This document shows positions 36,748 through 48,155 of a stretch of 64,000 nucleotides of DNA, piece by piece (the stretch's first letter is position 1; the number at the start of each line of letters is the position of its first letter). The DNA comes from Gloeophyllum trabeum ATCC 11539 (lineage: Eukaryota; Basidiomycota; Agaricomycetes; Gloeophyllales; Gloeophyllaceae): contig NW_006920411.1 of the NCBI RefSeq assembly GCF_000344685.1, positions 535,192 through 599,191 on the forward strand. Direction: 5' to 3'. Both the position numbers and the translations under genes were made by a program. The notes below the pieces were generated by a model that saw only the letters and a list, made by a program, of their open reading frames with translations, searched no databases and was not told where the DNA came from.

Positions 36748-39700
36748 ATGTTTGGCGGGGGCAATTTCACGTCGTCTTGGGCGAATCCCCAGCAAAACCA
36801 GCAGCAGCAGCAGCCACAACAGGGGACTTCTGCTTTTGGTCAACCGAGTGCGTTTGGCGGTACTGGTACCAGTGAGTGTCTTGTGTCTCTTGTTTCTGTA
36901 AACGCTTATGTTATCTCACGCAGCGTTCGGATCGGGAAGCACTTTTGGTCAACCACCACAACAGCAGCCGCAGGCAAATCCGATGTTTGGTAACTTGGGT
37001 GCCCCGAGCAATAATGGCACTGGAGCCTCGACCTTTGGTGCGTCTGTACGTCTTTTTGACCTGGTGGTTTAAACTAACGCAGGTACAGGCACCTTTGGTT
37101 CCAACCCGTCCAGCACGACTGGTAGCCTTTTCGCACCTAAACCAGCCACAGGCGCGTTTGGAACGTTCTCTGGGGGTGGCACCTCCACGTTCGGGGGCGG
37201 AAGCACATTCGGATCAAGTACGACCGCTCCCAGCACTCAACCGACAACAAGTATCTTTGGAGCGCCGAGTACGAGCACGAATACGGGCACAGGGACCGCG
37301 TTTGGGAGTACGGGTGGTCTATTCGGGACTAAACCCGCGACGGCGTTCGGTGCCGGAACTTGTGAGTCCGCGTTTTGAGTCATTCAGGCTTCAACTTATC
37401 TCATACAGTGGGCTCGACTACGAGCACCGATGGCGTTGCCCCAGTCACGACCGGGACGGTTAATCCGCCGTACAGCGTCTACACGGAGAAGGATGGTACC
37501 CAGACGAACCAGTTCCAGGCCATCTCGTGTATGCCTGCCTATCGAGGAACTTCCTTTGAAGTGCGTGATCATCCTATTACTCCCCTTTTCGTCGCTGAAT
37601 CACGTCTTACTAGGAATTGCGCGTCCAAGACTACCTTCAAGGCCGAAAAACAGCTAGCACGGGGGCATTCGGGCAGCCCACGACGTTTGGCGCGCCGCAG
37701 CCCTCCGCAACAGGAGGCGGGCTCTTCGGAGCCACGCAACCAACGTCCACGCTAGGCGCTCCAGCTCCTGCCGGAGGAAGCTTGTTCGGTGGTACGACGA
37801 ACGCGGGTACTACGGGTTCAGGGCTTTTTGGTTCTTTCGGTCAGCCCCAGCAGCAACAGCAGCCAGCTGCGACGGGATCGGGTCTGTTTGGGAATACGGG
37901 AGGTAGTCTGTTCGGTGCACCTCAGCAGAATCAGCCGGCTGCTACTACTGGCGGTGGACTGTTCAGCGGATTGGGTGGTCAACAGCAGCAGCAGAATAAG
38001 CCAACCTTCGGCACCTTTGGGGGCACTGGAACCACATTCGGTTCCACCTTTGGACAGCCGAGTCAGCAGCAGCCACAGCAACCACAGCAACCAGCAACTG
38101 GCGGGGGCTTGTTTGGCAATGCAGGAGGTAGTTTGTTTGGTGGTAGGTGCTCTCTGACCCATTGTTCTATGCACTTATTCCCTTGTATTTCCAGGTCAAA
38201 ACAATGCCCCAAAGCCTGGAGGACTGTTTGGGTCGACCACAACGCAGCCAACGCAGCCATCTACAACCTTCGGCGGTGGATTGTTCGGGAACACCCAACA
38301 ACAACAACAGCAGCAGCAGCAGCAGCAGCAGCAACCGCAACTACAGCAGCAGCCCGGCGGGGGACTGTTTGGCGGCAGTCTCTTTGGACAAAATAATCAG
38401 CAGCAACCACAGCAGCAGCCCCAACAACAACAATCCGGAGGCCGTGAGTTGCATTTTTATCATTGTGGTCATGGTGTATTTCTCAACGCGTCTCTAGTAT
38501 TTGGGAATCTGCAACCCCAACAGCAGCAGCAACAGCAACAGCAGCCTGGCGGTGGTTTGTTCGGCAATACAGGTACCGGCGGCGGTGGTCTATTCGGTAA
38601 TACCCAAAGCAATCAGCAACAACAACAGCAGCAGCAACAGCAACAATCGCAACAGCAGCAGCAGCCTGGTGGTGGACTCTTTGGCGGCAGTCTGTTCGGC
38701 CCCAAGCCTGCTACCACGACTGCGGGCACAGGTGGCGGTTTGTTCGGTAACTTCGGCCAGCAAAATACTGGTGGTACCGCCGGTCAGACAAATCCCTTGT
38801 TCGGTAACACTCAGAACAATACCAACCAGCAGCCCGGTGCTGGCGGCGGGTTGTTCGGGGGTGGGGGAGGCTTATTTGGGAACAAGCCAACGGCTCCTAC
38901 TCTCGGTGCATCCACCATGCAACAGCCTGGCGCTCTCGGGGGCTCCCTATTCGGTAACATGTCGACCAACAACAACATGAATGCTTCCACCGCTGCTCCT
39001 GGTGCCCCTGGCTCCCTTACCGCATCTGTGGCCCAGCCTGTCAGCGCCCATCTCCCGATTTTCAACTTATTGCCGCCTGGACCGCGTTCCTTCTACCTAG
39101 ACGAGCCCAAGAAGAAGGTGAACCTGTTCGAGCTGCCTCATCATCGATACACGGGGCCGGATTTGCGGCTTAACCGCCGATCTACGGGTGGCGCGCAGAA
39201 GCTCCGCGGGTTCCAATCCACACTGGGCCGCTCGGAGTTCGGCAAGTCGGGTGCCATTGACTTGAACAAGGCCGCGCAGTCAGTCGGTCCTGACGCGCTG
39301 CTGAACAACGGCCCGGCATCTGTACTGGGCAGCAGTGGGCGGCAGAGCGTGAAGAAGCTGGTGCTGAACAGGAGGGTCGACCCGTCGGAGTTTTTCAACA
39401 AGACGATCACGCCCGGGAAAGGGTTCCTTGGAAGCCCGAATAAGGTCACATTCAGCCCGCAGCTTACTATTGCGATGAGGGAGCAGGAGCACAGCGAAGC
39501 TGCTAGCTCGCCGCGCCGGCCCGGCTCGCCTGTCCGGAATGCTCGTTCGTCACCGGACAAGCACGACGAGCCCGAGCTGCAAGAGGGAGACTACTACACA
39601 AAGCCACCGCTCCAGGAACTCAGGAGTCTCAGCTACGAGGAGCTGGTGAGCTTCGAGGGACTCGTTGTCGGGCGGAAGGGCTACGGCGAGATCCAGTTCT

Positions 39701-40023
39701 TGGAGAAGGTCGACCTTACGGGCTTGCCGAAGCTCAAGTGCCTCCTGGGCGACGTCATCCGCTTCGAGGACAAGGAGTGTACGGTGTACCCGGACCATCC
39801 GAAGATCGACAAGCCGCCGCCCGGCCAGGGCCTGAACGTGAAAGCGCGGATCGAGCTCGTCAAGTGCTGGGCGGTGGACAAGGCGAATAGGGAGCCCATC
39901 AAGGACCCGGAGCATCCCGCTGCCGTCAAGCATCTCAAGCGGCTGCAGAAGATGAAGGGCACACATTTCGAAAAGTTCGATATGGAGGACGGGAGATGGG
40001 TCTTCACGGTGGACAGCTTCTGA
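36748..40023 (+). CDS. NUP98: GLFG nucleoporin Nup98 (Nup116/Nup100/Nup145N family)
   Basis: A nuclear-pore protein whose Phe-Gly repeats form the permeability barrier. Exons 36748-36871, 36924-37037, 37083-37361, 37409-37560, 37614-38142, 38195-38443 and 38498-40023 give 990 residues. FG and GLFG repeats, many in GGGLFGN context and mixed with poly-Gln runs, fill residues 1-750 or so. Across intron 4 lies a clear GLEBS motif that binds the mRNA export factor Gle2/Rae1: FQAISCMPAYRGTSFE/ELRVQDYLQGRK. The C-terminal autoproteolytic-type domain shows YYTKPPLQEL, FEGLVVGRKGYGEI and VTVYPDHP-like CTVYPDHPKIDKPPPGQGLN. The protein stops right after WVFTVDSF, where the HF-S cleavage site of Nup98-Nup96 precursors would be, so no Nup96 part is encoded here. 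Having GLEBS makes it Nup116/Nup98-like. Confidence 0.95.
38290..38665 (+). repeat. CAG/CAA poly-glutamine repeats in NUP98
   Basis: Three main tracts of mixed CAA and CAG codons (about 38293-38350, 38398-38432 and 38510-38665, broken by one intron) encode runs of Gln between GLFG motifs. They are in frame and part of the coding region. Mixed codons suggest tracts that grew by replication slippage and then diverged. Confidence 0.8.
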
Positions 40024-41854
40024 TTGATCATGAGGGTGTCACTCTTTCTTGGTTGTTTTCCTCAGTATCGCTTGTAAAGTAGTAGTAGCATAGTACTAGT
40101 TACACTTGCATGTATTTCAGTCCTTGCATTCATGTTCTGACAATATATGATCATTCATGGTTGAACTTCATGGAGTGAACGGGCGATCTCATTGCAGATT
40201 CTAGGCGCCCTCAGCGGACTACATTGCTGGACGCACCTATATTAGCTGCTACAGGGGCTACTCTGGATCGTCGCCCATATTCCTGCCAAGAATAGTGCTA
40301 AGTTTAAACAGTGCTGGCCCAATCAAAACTTAGCACGACGTGAGATACCACAATCGCGGAACCTTCAAGAACTCAGTCTTACAGGCATTGGCGAGAACGG
40401 AGTTTCAGGGTCCACTCCGTCATAGGGCCGGAGAATTAACCTGAGAGGATTCCATAGCGACGGTGTCGTCGGATACACGCCAGTGATATAGCAGAGTTAG
40501 GTTCCAGTAAACTTATGCTGTCCCTGGGAGTCTGGTAGCACGGCTCATAGAAACGAGTGCTTTTGAGGGTTACTGACCAGTCTTATGACTTTACCGTTGA
40601 ATCCAAGATGGTTCCTCCAATCGAATGAAGCCTCCTGATTTGAGGGCCATACCGAGACTTTACGGGTGGTATCTTTGCCGGTATAGGCTCGTAGAAGCTG
40701 CAATCCCGTTCCCGGCCTATTAAAGAGCACGAGCTAGATCGAAGGTCCTACGAGGGAGTACTAACCGGCCGTCGAGTTCTTGCTCAGACTTCGCAAGGTA
40801 GGTCCGGAGATGGGGGGGAAGACCCACCTGTATGCATCTCGTCCTTGGGTGGACATGCCTCTTCATCGAGGTTCACACGTGTGACCCTCGGCATTCATCC
40901 GAGGGTACTTGAGTAACGACGCGTCTGTCATCGGCTTGGACCCCTAGGCTCATGCTGTAGAACCAGGGAAGTGTCAGCAGGTCCTAGAGAAAGATCTACT
41001 GAGGCTAGTCAGTATGCAGGTGGGTGGAAATGACTCATGATATTGGCTGAAACTGGTATCATACTTACTTCTGACAAACCGTTTGTCGCGGAGATTGGGA
41101 GGATTCGAGACTTGCACAGTCATCCACATAAAATAACGCGATCCGGAGGGGTCGTATCGCGATCATTAGATGCTAATCTACAGCCTTCTCTCGGGATCTG
41201 CTGCCAACATGCATGCCTCGACAGCCAGTTGCCCTATTTATCAGGCAGAAATGGGCGGAATCGGATCACCTGCAGTAGGTTGTCCCCTGCTGAATAAGGA
41301 CCGCAAGATCGGACGAGTGAAACATACGGCATTCTGAGGACTGCGAGCGGGTTATACGAGACAACGAGCACAATCATACATAGCATGAAAGAAAGAAATG
41401 AAACGTATTGTGCAGGGGGGAGGAGAACGGCCGAGAGGAACGAGTGGGTCCGCAACAACGGGCAGGCCGGAACCCATTCTGAGGCTTCCAAGTCCACAAG
41501 TGCCGGGAAGCATGCCAAAAGCGGCGCAGTGCCGACGTGCCGGTCTCCGCGCGCAATAGGCCTTTCCGGCCCTGCAAAGCATGCGTCATGCTTGATGATC
41601 GCTCTGTTCCCCGCCGGCGACCGAGGTTTTTAGGCACCATTCCTGTCGTTGTTCCTTCCTGTTGCTGCCCGTCTCAGGCCACCCTCCTTGTCTTCTGCCC
41701 TTGCCTTTTGTTCGTCGCGGTCAAGCAGTCGCGCGACGCCGCAACTTTCCGGAATATAGCGCGTCGAAGGAGTCCACTCGTACGAGTGACTGAATAGCCG
41801 AACCTTTCGGTGTATAAGAGTTTCGTCGGAAGTGAGAGGTCGTTACGAGCAGCA
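40024..41854. other. Intergenic region, 1.8 kb
   Basis: This lies between NUP98 and the membrane-protein gene, both plus strand. I find no coding region I can support; the open frames are short and have no recognisable content. At 40874-40883 there is a perfect palindrome CACACGTGTG with an E-box core. It overlaps by one base a hairpin of 8-bp arms (40884-40891 and 40899-40906) with a 7-base loop. Confidence 0.45.
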
Positions 41855-43008
41855 ATGCCGCGACCATACGCTAGGTGCGTATCGTATGAGATGTTATATA
41901 TTCCCTAGCCCTGACGCGCTGTCTGCCAACCGTATGTCTCAGAACCGCATCCCTCGTTGTTTCGTTACTTGGTGCTGTAGGCAACGCAGCCATTGCACTG
42001 CAGCTGCTGTCATTATGGCGGACGTTCAAGTGGGAGTTTGAGAGCGACTGGGAGACGGAGGGGTCACCGACGTCGTGGTTGTGGGGTATCCAAGGAGTGA
42101 AGCTTGCGTGGGGCTTGCTCTCAGTATACTTCGCATTTTCAGCCATCGCCAGCATAGTCGGGTTTGCTGGCATTCTCAAAGTGAGATTCTTATTCTTGTT
42201 CGTGTGCGTGGCAACCGAGTCCTCATTGCTCTCTGCGCAGCACCGACTGTCGTTCGTGCGGTTCTACCGCGACTACTCGATAGCAGACTTTGCGTTCTCC
42301 ACCTTCCTCACCCTGTTCGCGACGTACGAGTCGTTCCGCAACTCTGTGCGCGCGGGGGTGTGCGAAGAGCTGTCACGGCAGCCCGAGTGGCTGCGCGACA
42401 TGGCGGACATGGGGCTGAACCTCGAGAACTGCGAGCTGTGGTTCGAGCGCGCGTCCATCGCGCTCATAGGCGTTATGGGCATTGTGCTCATTGTCCGAGT
42501 AAGTTGACGGGCTGTATCGTCGAGGGAACACGTAATTAATTTGGTTGCCTTGCAGCTGCACTTCCTGGTGGCGGTTCTGACATATTACTGCTCACTATCA
42601 AGACATCAGCAGGCCTTGCCGATATACACGTCAATGCGCCCCATCTCGCACACGCCCTCGGCGCAGCGTGTGTACCTGCTGCCCAGCCCGACCGAGGAGA
42701 CGTTCCCTGTGTCTCATCACACGACCTCGGACGCGATGCGAGAAAACAATGACACCGAGTACCTCGTATATGCGCCCGTACCGCTGTCGATTCTCTCGGA
42801 GGCGCAGGCGCGTGACCTGAACGCCACGGAGGCGTGGTTGTCTCGTGCCCCCGAGGCCACCGGCACTGCGTCGAAATCAAGACACTCGCACTCGCACTCG
42901 AGGAGCCATCGACATAAGTCCAGCGGCCGGATTAGCCTGGCCGTGATCCCCGACGAGGGCCTGTTGCCTTCGTACGAGGAGTCGCGTATTAGGGAGGTGA
43001 AGGCCTGA
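41855..43008 (+). CDS. Four-helix integral membrane protein, unknown function
   Basis: Exons 41855-41874 (20 bases), 41943-42180, 42241-42498 and 42556-43008 give 322 residues. Hydrophobic segments: about residues 9-30 (SLVVSLLGAVGNAAIALQLL), 55-85 (GLLSVYFAFSAIASIVGFAG), 100-115 (FAFSTFLTLFATY) and 155-185 (IALIGVMGIVLIVR then LHFLVAVLTYY). Between helices 3 and 4 is a charged loop with two Cys (VCEEL, ENCELWF). The cytosolic-looking tail is Ser/His-rich (HSHSHSRSHRH) and ends PSYEESRIREVKA; PSYEES resembles a PPxY-like/PSYEE motif seen near the ends of fungal membrane proteins bound by ubiquitin ligases. I do not recognise the family. The short first exon rests on splice logic alone. Confidence 0.72.
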
Positions 43009-43875
43009 GCGCCGCAGCTGCGTCTGCTCGAGTGTATTTATTCCGCATTGTCTTCCTTTCCGTCTCACCACCCCATCCAGTCCCAGCAATTCCGGCGTTC
43101 GGAGTTCATCCCCTCCTTTGCAATTGTTCCCATATCTCTCGGTCTGTCCGTCTCTCCACTTCTCCACATCATTGTGCATCGTGATCATCCCATTCGGCCG
43201 CGATCCCGTGTAACTATCTTGGTGGCCTGATGGTCTCTTCCTACTCTGGTATGATAGAGCGGCCCTTTTTTCTTGATGATGTCTTGTGCTCATGAGAGTT
43301 TGTTGTACAATTAAGATACGTAGAGTACGCGTAGGATATTCGGCTTCACACTGCAATTTGTATTTGTGGTGTCATGAATATCTCGGGGAGGTCCCACAGA
43401 ACTGCCTGGGCTCGAGCGCTTCGATCGACTGTCAGTAGAGGTAATGAGGCTGGATACAATTGCAAGACATTCTTGCACCCTTCTCCGCACATGAAATATA
43501 GACGTTGGTGTCGTACAACATCCTCTAAGCACTCAACACTTTGGTCTGATTTAGCGGTGGGATCCAGGCCTTGAAGGGAAAACAGTCCCGTGTATCCTGT
43601 CTCCGTGTTTTCCCTTCAAGTTTCCCCTTTCCGTGGGTGATGGACGTCAGCGCGGACCAGGCCTGCAGATTCGCAGTCTCGGTCGCGATCTCTACAAATT
43701 TACGCCTCGCTCGTCGGCCTCGTTGAGGCTGGCGCAGACACTTATAGCCATCCTACGCTGGCGCGCCCTTCTTTTCTTCGTACCACGACGACCTCGGCGA
43801 GCGGCTTCGTCAAGTGACTTCATTATTCCTGGTGCTGTACAGTAGCACCGAAGCCTATCTTCAGAGTCGACCACC
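43009..43875. other. Intergenic region with a 15-bp inverted repeat
   Basis: This lies between the membrane-protein gene and TPA1. No gene was recognised. It contains the hairpin described separately at 43570-43620. Confidence 0.5.
43570..43620. repeat. Perfect 15-bp inverted repeat, 21-base spacer
   Basis: Arms CTTGAAGGGAAAACA (43570-43584) and TGTTTTCCCTTCAAG (43606-43620) are exact reverse complements separated by 21 bases, 255 bp upstream of the TPA1 start. It could form a cruciform or RNA hairpin, or hold paired protein-binding sites. Flanks show no obvious target-site duplication. Confidence 0.75.
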
Positions 43876-46149
43876 ATGGCCCGCCGTCCGCGCTCACCCT
43901 CGCCAGAGCCGACGAACGGCGAGTCCTCTGCCTCCCTCGTCAAGCGCCTCAAGGCCTCCCACAGGGCCGACTGCTCGCAGCCGACGAACCCCCAGTCGTT
44001 CCCCGTGCTCGCCGACCCGACCCCGCACTTCCATAACGGCCTATTAGAGGACGAGAGCGTCCAGCGGCTGCGCGCGAGCTACCAGACGAGCGAGCCGTAC
44101 AAGTATGTCGTCGTCGAGAAGCTCTTCCAGGACGAGCTGTTGAAGAACGTCAAGGACGAGATCCTCAGCGAGCTCAGCTTCACGGAGAAAGAGACCGACA
44201 TATATAAGGTGCTGTCAGCCTGCTATTTTGACGTTCTATCCATCAGCCGTGGTTCTCTTCTTCGCGAACGGCGCGTCTGACTGTCTTCGGTATGTTGCAC
44301 AGGTGCACCAGACCGGGGACCTGGCGTCACTCTCGTTCCTCTCCCCAGAGCAGATCGCCCTGCTCCCCTCCCTCCTCACCCTCCGCGATGCCCTCTACTC
44401 CCAAACCTTCCGCAAGTTCCTGCAGTCCGTGACCGGCTGCGGGGCGCTCTCCGGCATCAAACAAGACATGTCTGTAAATACCTACAAAAAGGGCTGCCAT
44501 CTGCTCAACCACGACGACGTCATCGGCTCGCGGCGGGTGTCCTATATCCTGTACATGCCCCTCCCCCACTATCAGGGATGGCAGCGTGAGTGGGGCGGCG
44601 CGCTCGAGCTGTATGCGACGCAGGACGGCGCGGACGGGAACCCCGAGCCGAAAAGCGTGCCCGAGAAGGCGATACCCCCGAGTTGGAACCAGTTTATATT
44701 TTTCGAGGTGCAGCCGGGCAAGAGTTTCCACTCGGTGGAAGAGGTGGTCGTGGGCGAGGGGGAAGAGGACGGACGGCAGAGGTTGAGCATCAGTGGTTGG
44801 TTCCATGCTGCGCAGCCGGGCGAAGAGGGCTACGAGCCAGAAGACGCTGAGAATGTTTATAAGAGCTCTCGTGAGCAGTTGGTACGTTAGTTCCCGTATC
44901 GTGCATGCGGGATGCGGTATTGATCTTCTCGACTACGTATAGACGTCGACACATAACTTTACATCCTTCAAGTCATACCCAGATCGCTCCTTCCCTGACC
45001 GTACCGAACCCCCACTCCCCTCCGACCCTCTCTCCGCCGACCACATCTCCTTCCTCTCCGAATTCCTCAACCCGGTCTACCTCCAGCCGCGCCTCATGAA
45101 AGCCCTCGCGGAGCGCTTCGTCGAGGAATCCTCGCTCGAGCTGCATTCCTTCCTCTGCGAGCCGCTCGCCACCAAGCTGCAAACCGGGCTGCGCGAGACC
45201 GACCGGCGCGACGGGCTGCTCAACGGCGACGAGCGCGCGGGGCGCGTCCCGCCGCACTGGGCGGGCACCTCGGACAACTCGCGCTGGGGGCTCAAGGGCC
45301 CCCCGCACAAGTGGCGCTACTGCACGCTCAAGCCCGCGCAGCAGGGGCGCGCGGAGGCGGTGTCGCCCCGCACGGCGCTGGCGGACCCGGACGAGATCAT
45401 GCGCAGCCTGCAGGAGGAGCTGTTCCCGAGCGAGGCGTTCCGCGCGTGGCTCGCGTGCATGAGCCGCCTGCTCCCGCTGCGGTATGCGGTCGAGGCGAGG
45501 AGGTTTAGGCCTGGGTTGGATTATACACTCGCGACGAGCGAGGATCGGGAGGCGAGGTTGGATGTGGTGCTTGGGTTGACGCCTGATCCGCCGGCGGAGA
45601 CGCGGACGAATGGGAAGGAGGGCGAGGAGGCGGAGGAGGAAGAGATGATGACCGGTTGGCAGGCGGGCGAGTGGGGAGGTTGGGAGGTAAGTGTTCTTCT
45701 TACCATCATCTTTCCGCATGTATTGACGGAGCTGCTCTCCTTAGTGTTACATGGCCCCTCATGACGAAGAGGACGACCCGGCTGTCTATCGGTCGGGCTC
45801 GTCCAAAAAGGCAGCCAACGGCAAAGGTGCTACAAACGGCAACGGGACTACGAACGGAAACGGTACAACCAACGGTCATTCGAATGGGACGAACGGGAAC
45901 GGCAAGGCTCAGACTAACGGCCGCCATCCAAGCGAAGACGAGACCATGGATGACGCTGAGAGCGAGGACGGAGAAGACGACAGTGGCACGCTCCTGACCG
46001 TGCAGGCCGGGTTCAACCGTCTGCTGCTGGTGCTGCGCGACGAGCGAGTAATGCATTTCGTGAAGTATGTGTCGGCTGCGGCTGAGGGGTCGAGGTGGGA
46101 TGTATGCGGCGAGTACGAAGTCGGCATGGTTGAGGAGGAGGAAGAGTAG
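43876..46149 (+). CDS. TPA1: Prolyl dihydroxylase Tpa1/Ofd1
   Basis: A 2-oxoglutarate/Fe(II) dioxygenase that hydroxylates a proline of ribosomal protein uS12 (Rps23), tuning translation termination; in fission yeast Ofd1 also governs oxygen-dependent turnover of Sre1N. Exons 43876-44208, 44303-44881, 44943-45686 and 45745-46149 give 686 residues. The N-terminal catalytic double-stranded beta helix shows CHLLNHDDVIGSRRVSYILY (HxD iron ligands), WGGALELY, FFEVQPGKSFHSVEEV (distal His) and SGWFH. The second, non-catalytic DSBH half includes HWAGTSDNSRWGLKGPPHKW and RRFRPGLDYTLA. A Gly/Asn/Thr repeat insertion (45810-45920) and an acidic stretch precede the last beta strands (GSRWDVCGEYEV). GC content is high in the third exon. 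Confidence 0.94.
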
Positions 46150-46310
46150 ATTACCCATGGATAGCGTCTCAGCCCAGTATCATAGTAGTAATCCAGCGTG
46201 TCTTCTCAGGAGCAGCGTGTAGTTTAGTGATAATGTCATGTATTGTCTCGCCCGCGGATATAAATGCGAGATGCCGCCACTCTCGAACTACGAGTAAAGA
46301 AACGACAGGG

Positions 46311-47838
46311 TCAGAACTTGATTTTCTGACCTTGACTCGGGACAATGGTCGCTGACGCCCTCGGCGCCTGCGCGAGCGCTGCGCCGGGCTTGGCTCTGAC
46401 CTTCCGGCTAGTGGAATCTCGTCTGGAGTCCTTACCGCTCTTTCTGGGATCTGATTTCTTCTCGCGTTTCTCTTTGGGGGGTGGAGGCTCAGCAGTGTCC
46501 TCGTCAGCGCCCTCCGCATCTCCCCCCTCATCGACAGCGTGTTTCGCGTGGTGCCTCTTTGGCAAGGTCTCCTTGATGCGCTCCTTGAACTCTCTACCTT
46601 CTTTCGAGTACTTGTCTTTTTTCCCCAGGAGGGCGAGCCCACCTCCCCGCCGGACGGCGTCGGGCGAGGCGTACTCCACCACGATCTTCCGCCCGTCGAG
46701 GTGGTGGTTCTTCGGGTTCGTGAGCGCGGCAGTAGCATGCTCCGTCGACGTGAAGTCGACGAAGGCCCATCTGCCAAGAACGTCAGTAAAAGAAACCATA
46801 AACGAGGACGGAGGGAAGTCATACCCCTTGCAGTGCCCGCTGTCTTCGAACGTCCCGAGACGGACTTTGCGTATCCAACCGCTCTCTTCGGGCTTGTCCT
46901 TTTCCTTGTCGCTACTGCGCGGCCGGTGCGCTTCGAGCATCTCCCGGATCGACTTCTCCGTCGTCTCGAAGGAGAGGTTGCCCAGGAACAGGGTAGGGCC
47001 AGGGGGCTGCTTTTGGGAGGAGAGGATTTTCTGTGCGGTGCGGGAGTGGGTGCTCGTTGTCGCGCCCGGGGCCGCGGGGCTCTCGGCGTTGGGACCTGAA
47101 GCTGGCGTCGGGCGGCCGGTGAAATCATCACCTGTGGATAGTGGCAGGATGGTTAGAGTAGGTCATCGAATATAGGTACTGGTTGTGCGTACCGTCCTTG
47201 ATCAGTAACCGTCTACCATCCAGCTCCTGCTCGGAGAGCGTGATAGCAATGACCTTCGCATCTGGCGACGCAAAATCTACATACGCAAACCTAAGAGAAT
47301 AACAAGTCATTATCGCCGCAGTAGATCCATGTATCCATACATGAACACACCCGCGATTTTCCTTCGTCCCACCAGGCCCCTTCGCCGCCTTCATGGGCAT
47401 ATGTACCCGCGTGATCTCGCCTACATCCTTGAAGAAATCGCGAATAGACTGCGGCGTTGTTCTGTACGAGAGGTTGCCGACCCAGACGGAGTTCTGCCGC
47501 TGGGGGATCTCTGGCTTAGAATTCGACTTGTCCCCAGATGTTGATTTCTTCCCGGACGCCTTCGCAGGTTCTTCCGCCGATTTAGATTCCCCTTTTTGTT
47601 TCTTCTTCTGCCGTCTCTTCTCTGCATGAGAGAGCACTGGGGTGTCGGAGTCCTCGCCGTTTACCGCATCTTCATGCGCATCATCTACCTCAGAATCGGA
47701 GCCGTCTGATCCAGAGCTATCATCATCGGACGCGACGTCTTTGACGGCCGTGGTTCTTTTGCGTTTGCGAGAGATATGTGGGGACGACGGTCTCGAGTCC
47801 GAAGAAGACGAGGAGCTCGAGCTTGCTGCGCTGGACAT
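46311..47838 (-). CDS. NOP13: Nucleolar RNA-binding protein Nop13-like, two RRMs
   Basis: Nop13 binds pre-ribosomal RNA in the nucleolus; its exact role is poorly known. Exons on the minus strand: 47351-47838, 47193-47290, 46825-47131 and 46311-46770, giving 450 residues. The N-terminus is a Ser/Asp-rich acidic stretch with basic patches (KRKRTT, KRRQKKKQK). RRM1: SVWVGNLSYRT then GFAYVDF across intron 1. RRM2: TLFLGNLSFETTEKSI then WAFVDFTS across intron 3. The C-terminus is Lys/Arg/Glu-rich with a nuclear-signal look. Domain order and spacing match yeast Nop13. It is convergent with TPA1, 161 bp between stop codons. Confidence 0.87.
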
Positions 47839-48155
47839 CGTTTGGCTTACAGCAGTCGAGAGGCAAACTTGTTAGAGTGGCTGTCGATCAAGGTCGCGTG
47901 GAAAGCACGCGGGAACTCGATCGCCTTGATCGCGAAGTGGCAGTGGCGCTGAGGCTGCTGCCACAAAATTCGACGGAACACTCCATGCATAGCGACCAGC
48001 GCGCCAGGGTGCAAGCGATGGGAAATTTTCGAGAAGCAGAATCAATTCGAAGATATAGTCGTCTTATGCAAGACCACCTCAATGGACTGAACTGTATAAT
48101 ATGACCGTATCAGCACCGCATAAGTGCGAGAGAGTCGGTTCAGAACATAATAAGA

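Noticed and set aside
41234..41640. Overlapping minus-strand frames in the NUP98 downstream gap
   Set aside because: They have no recognisable domain, no coherent splice pattern and a random-looking composition.
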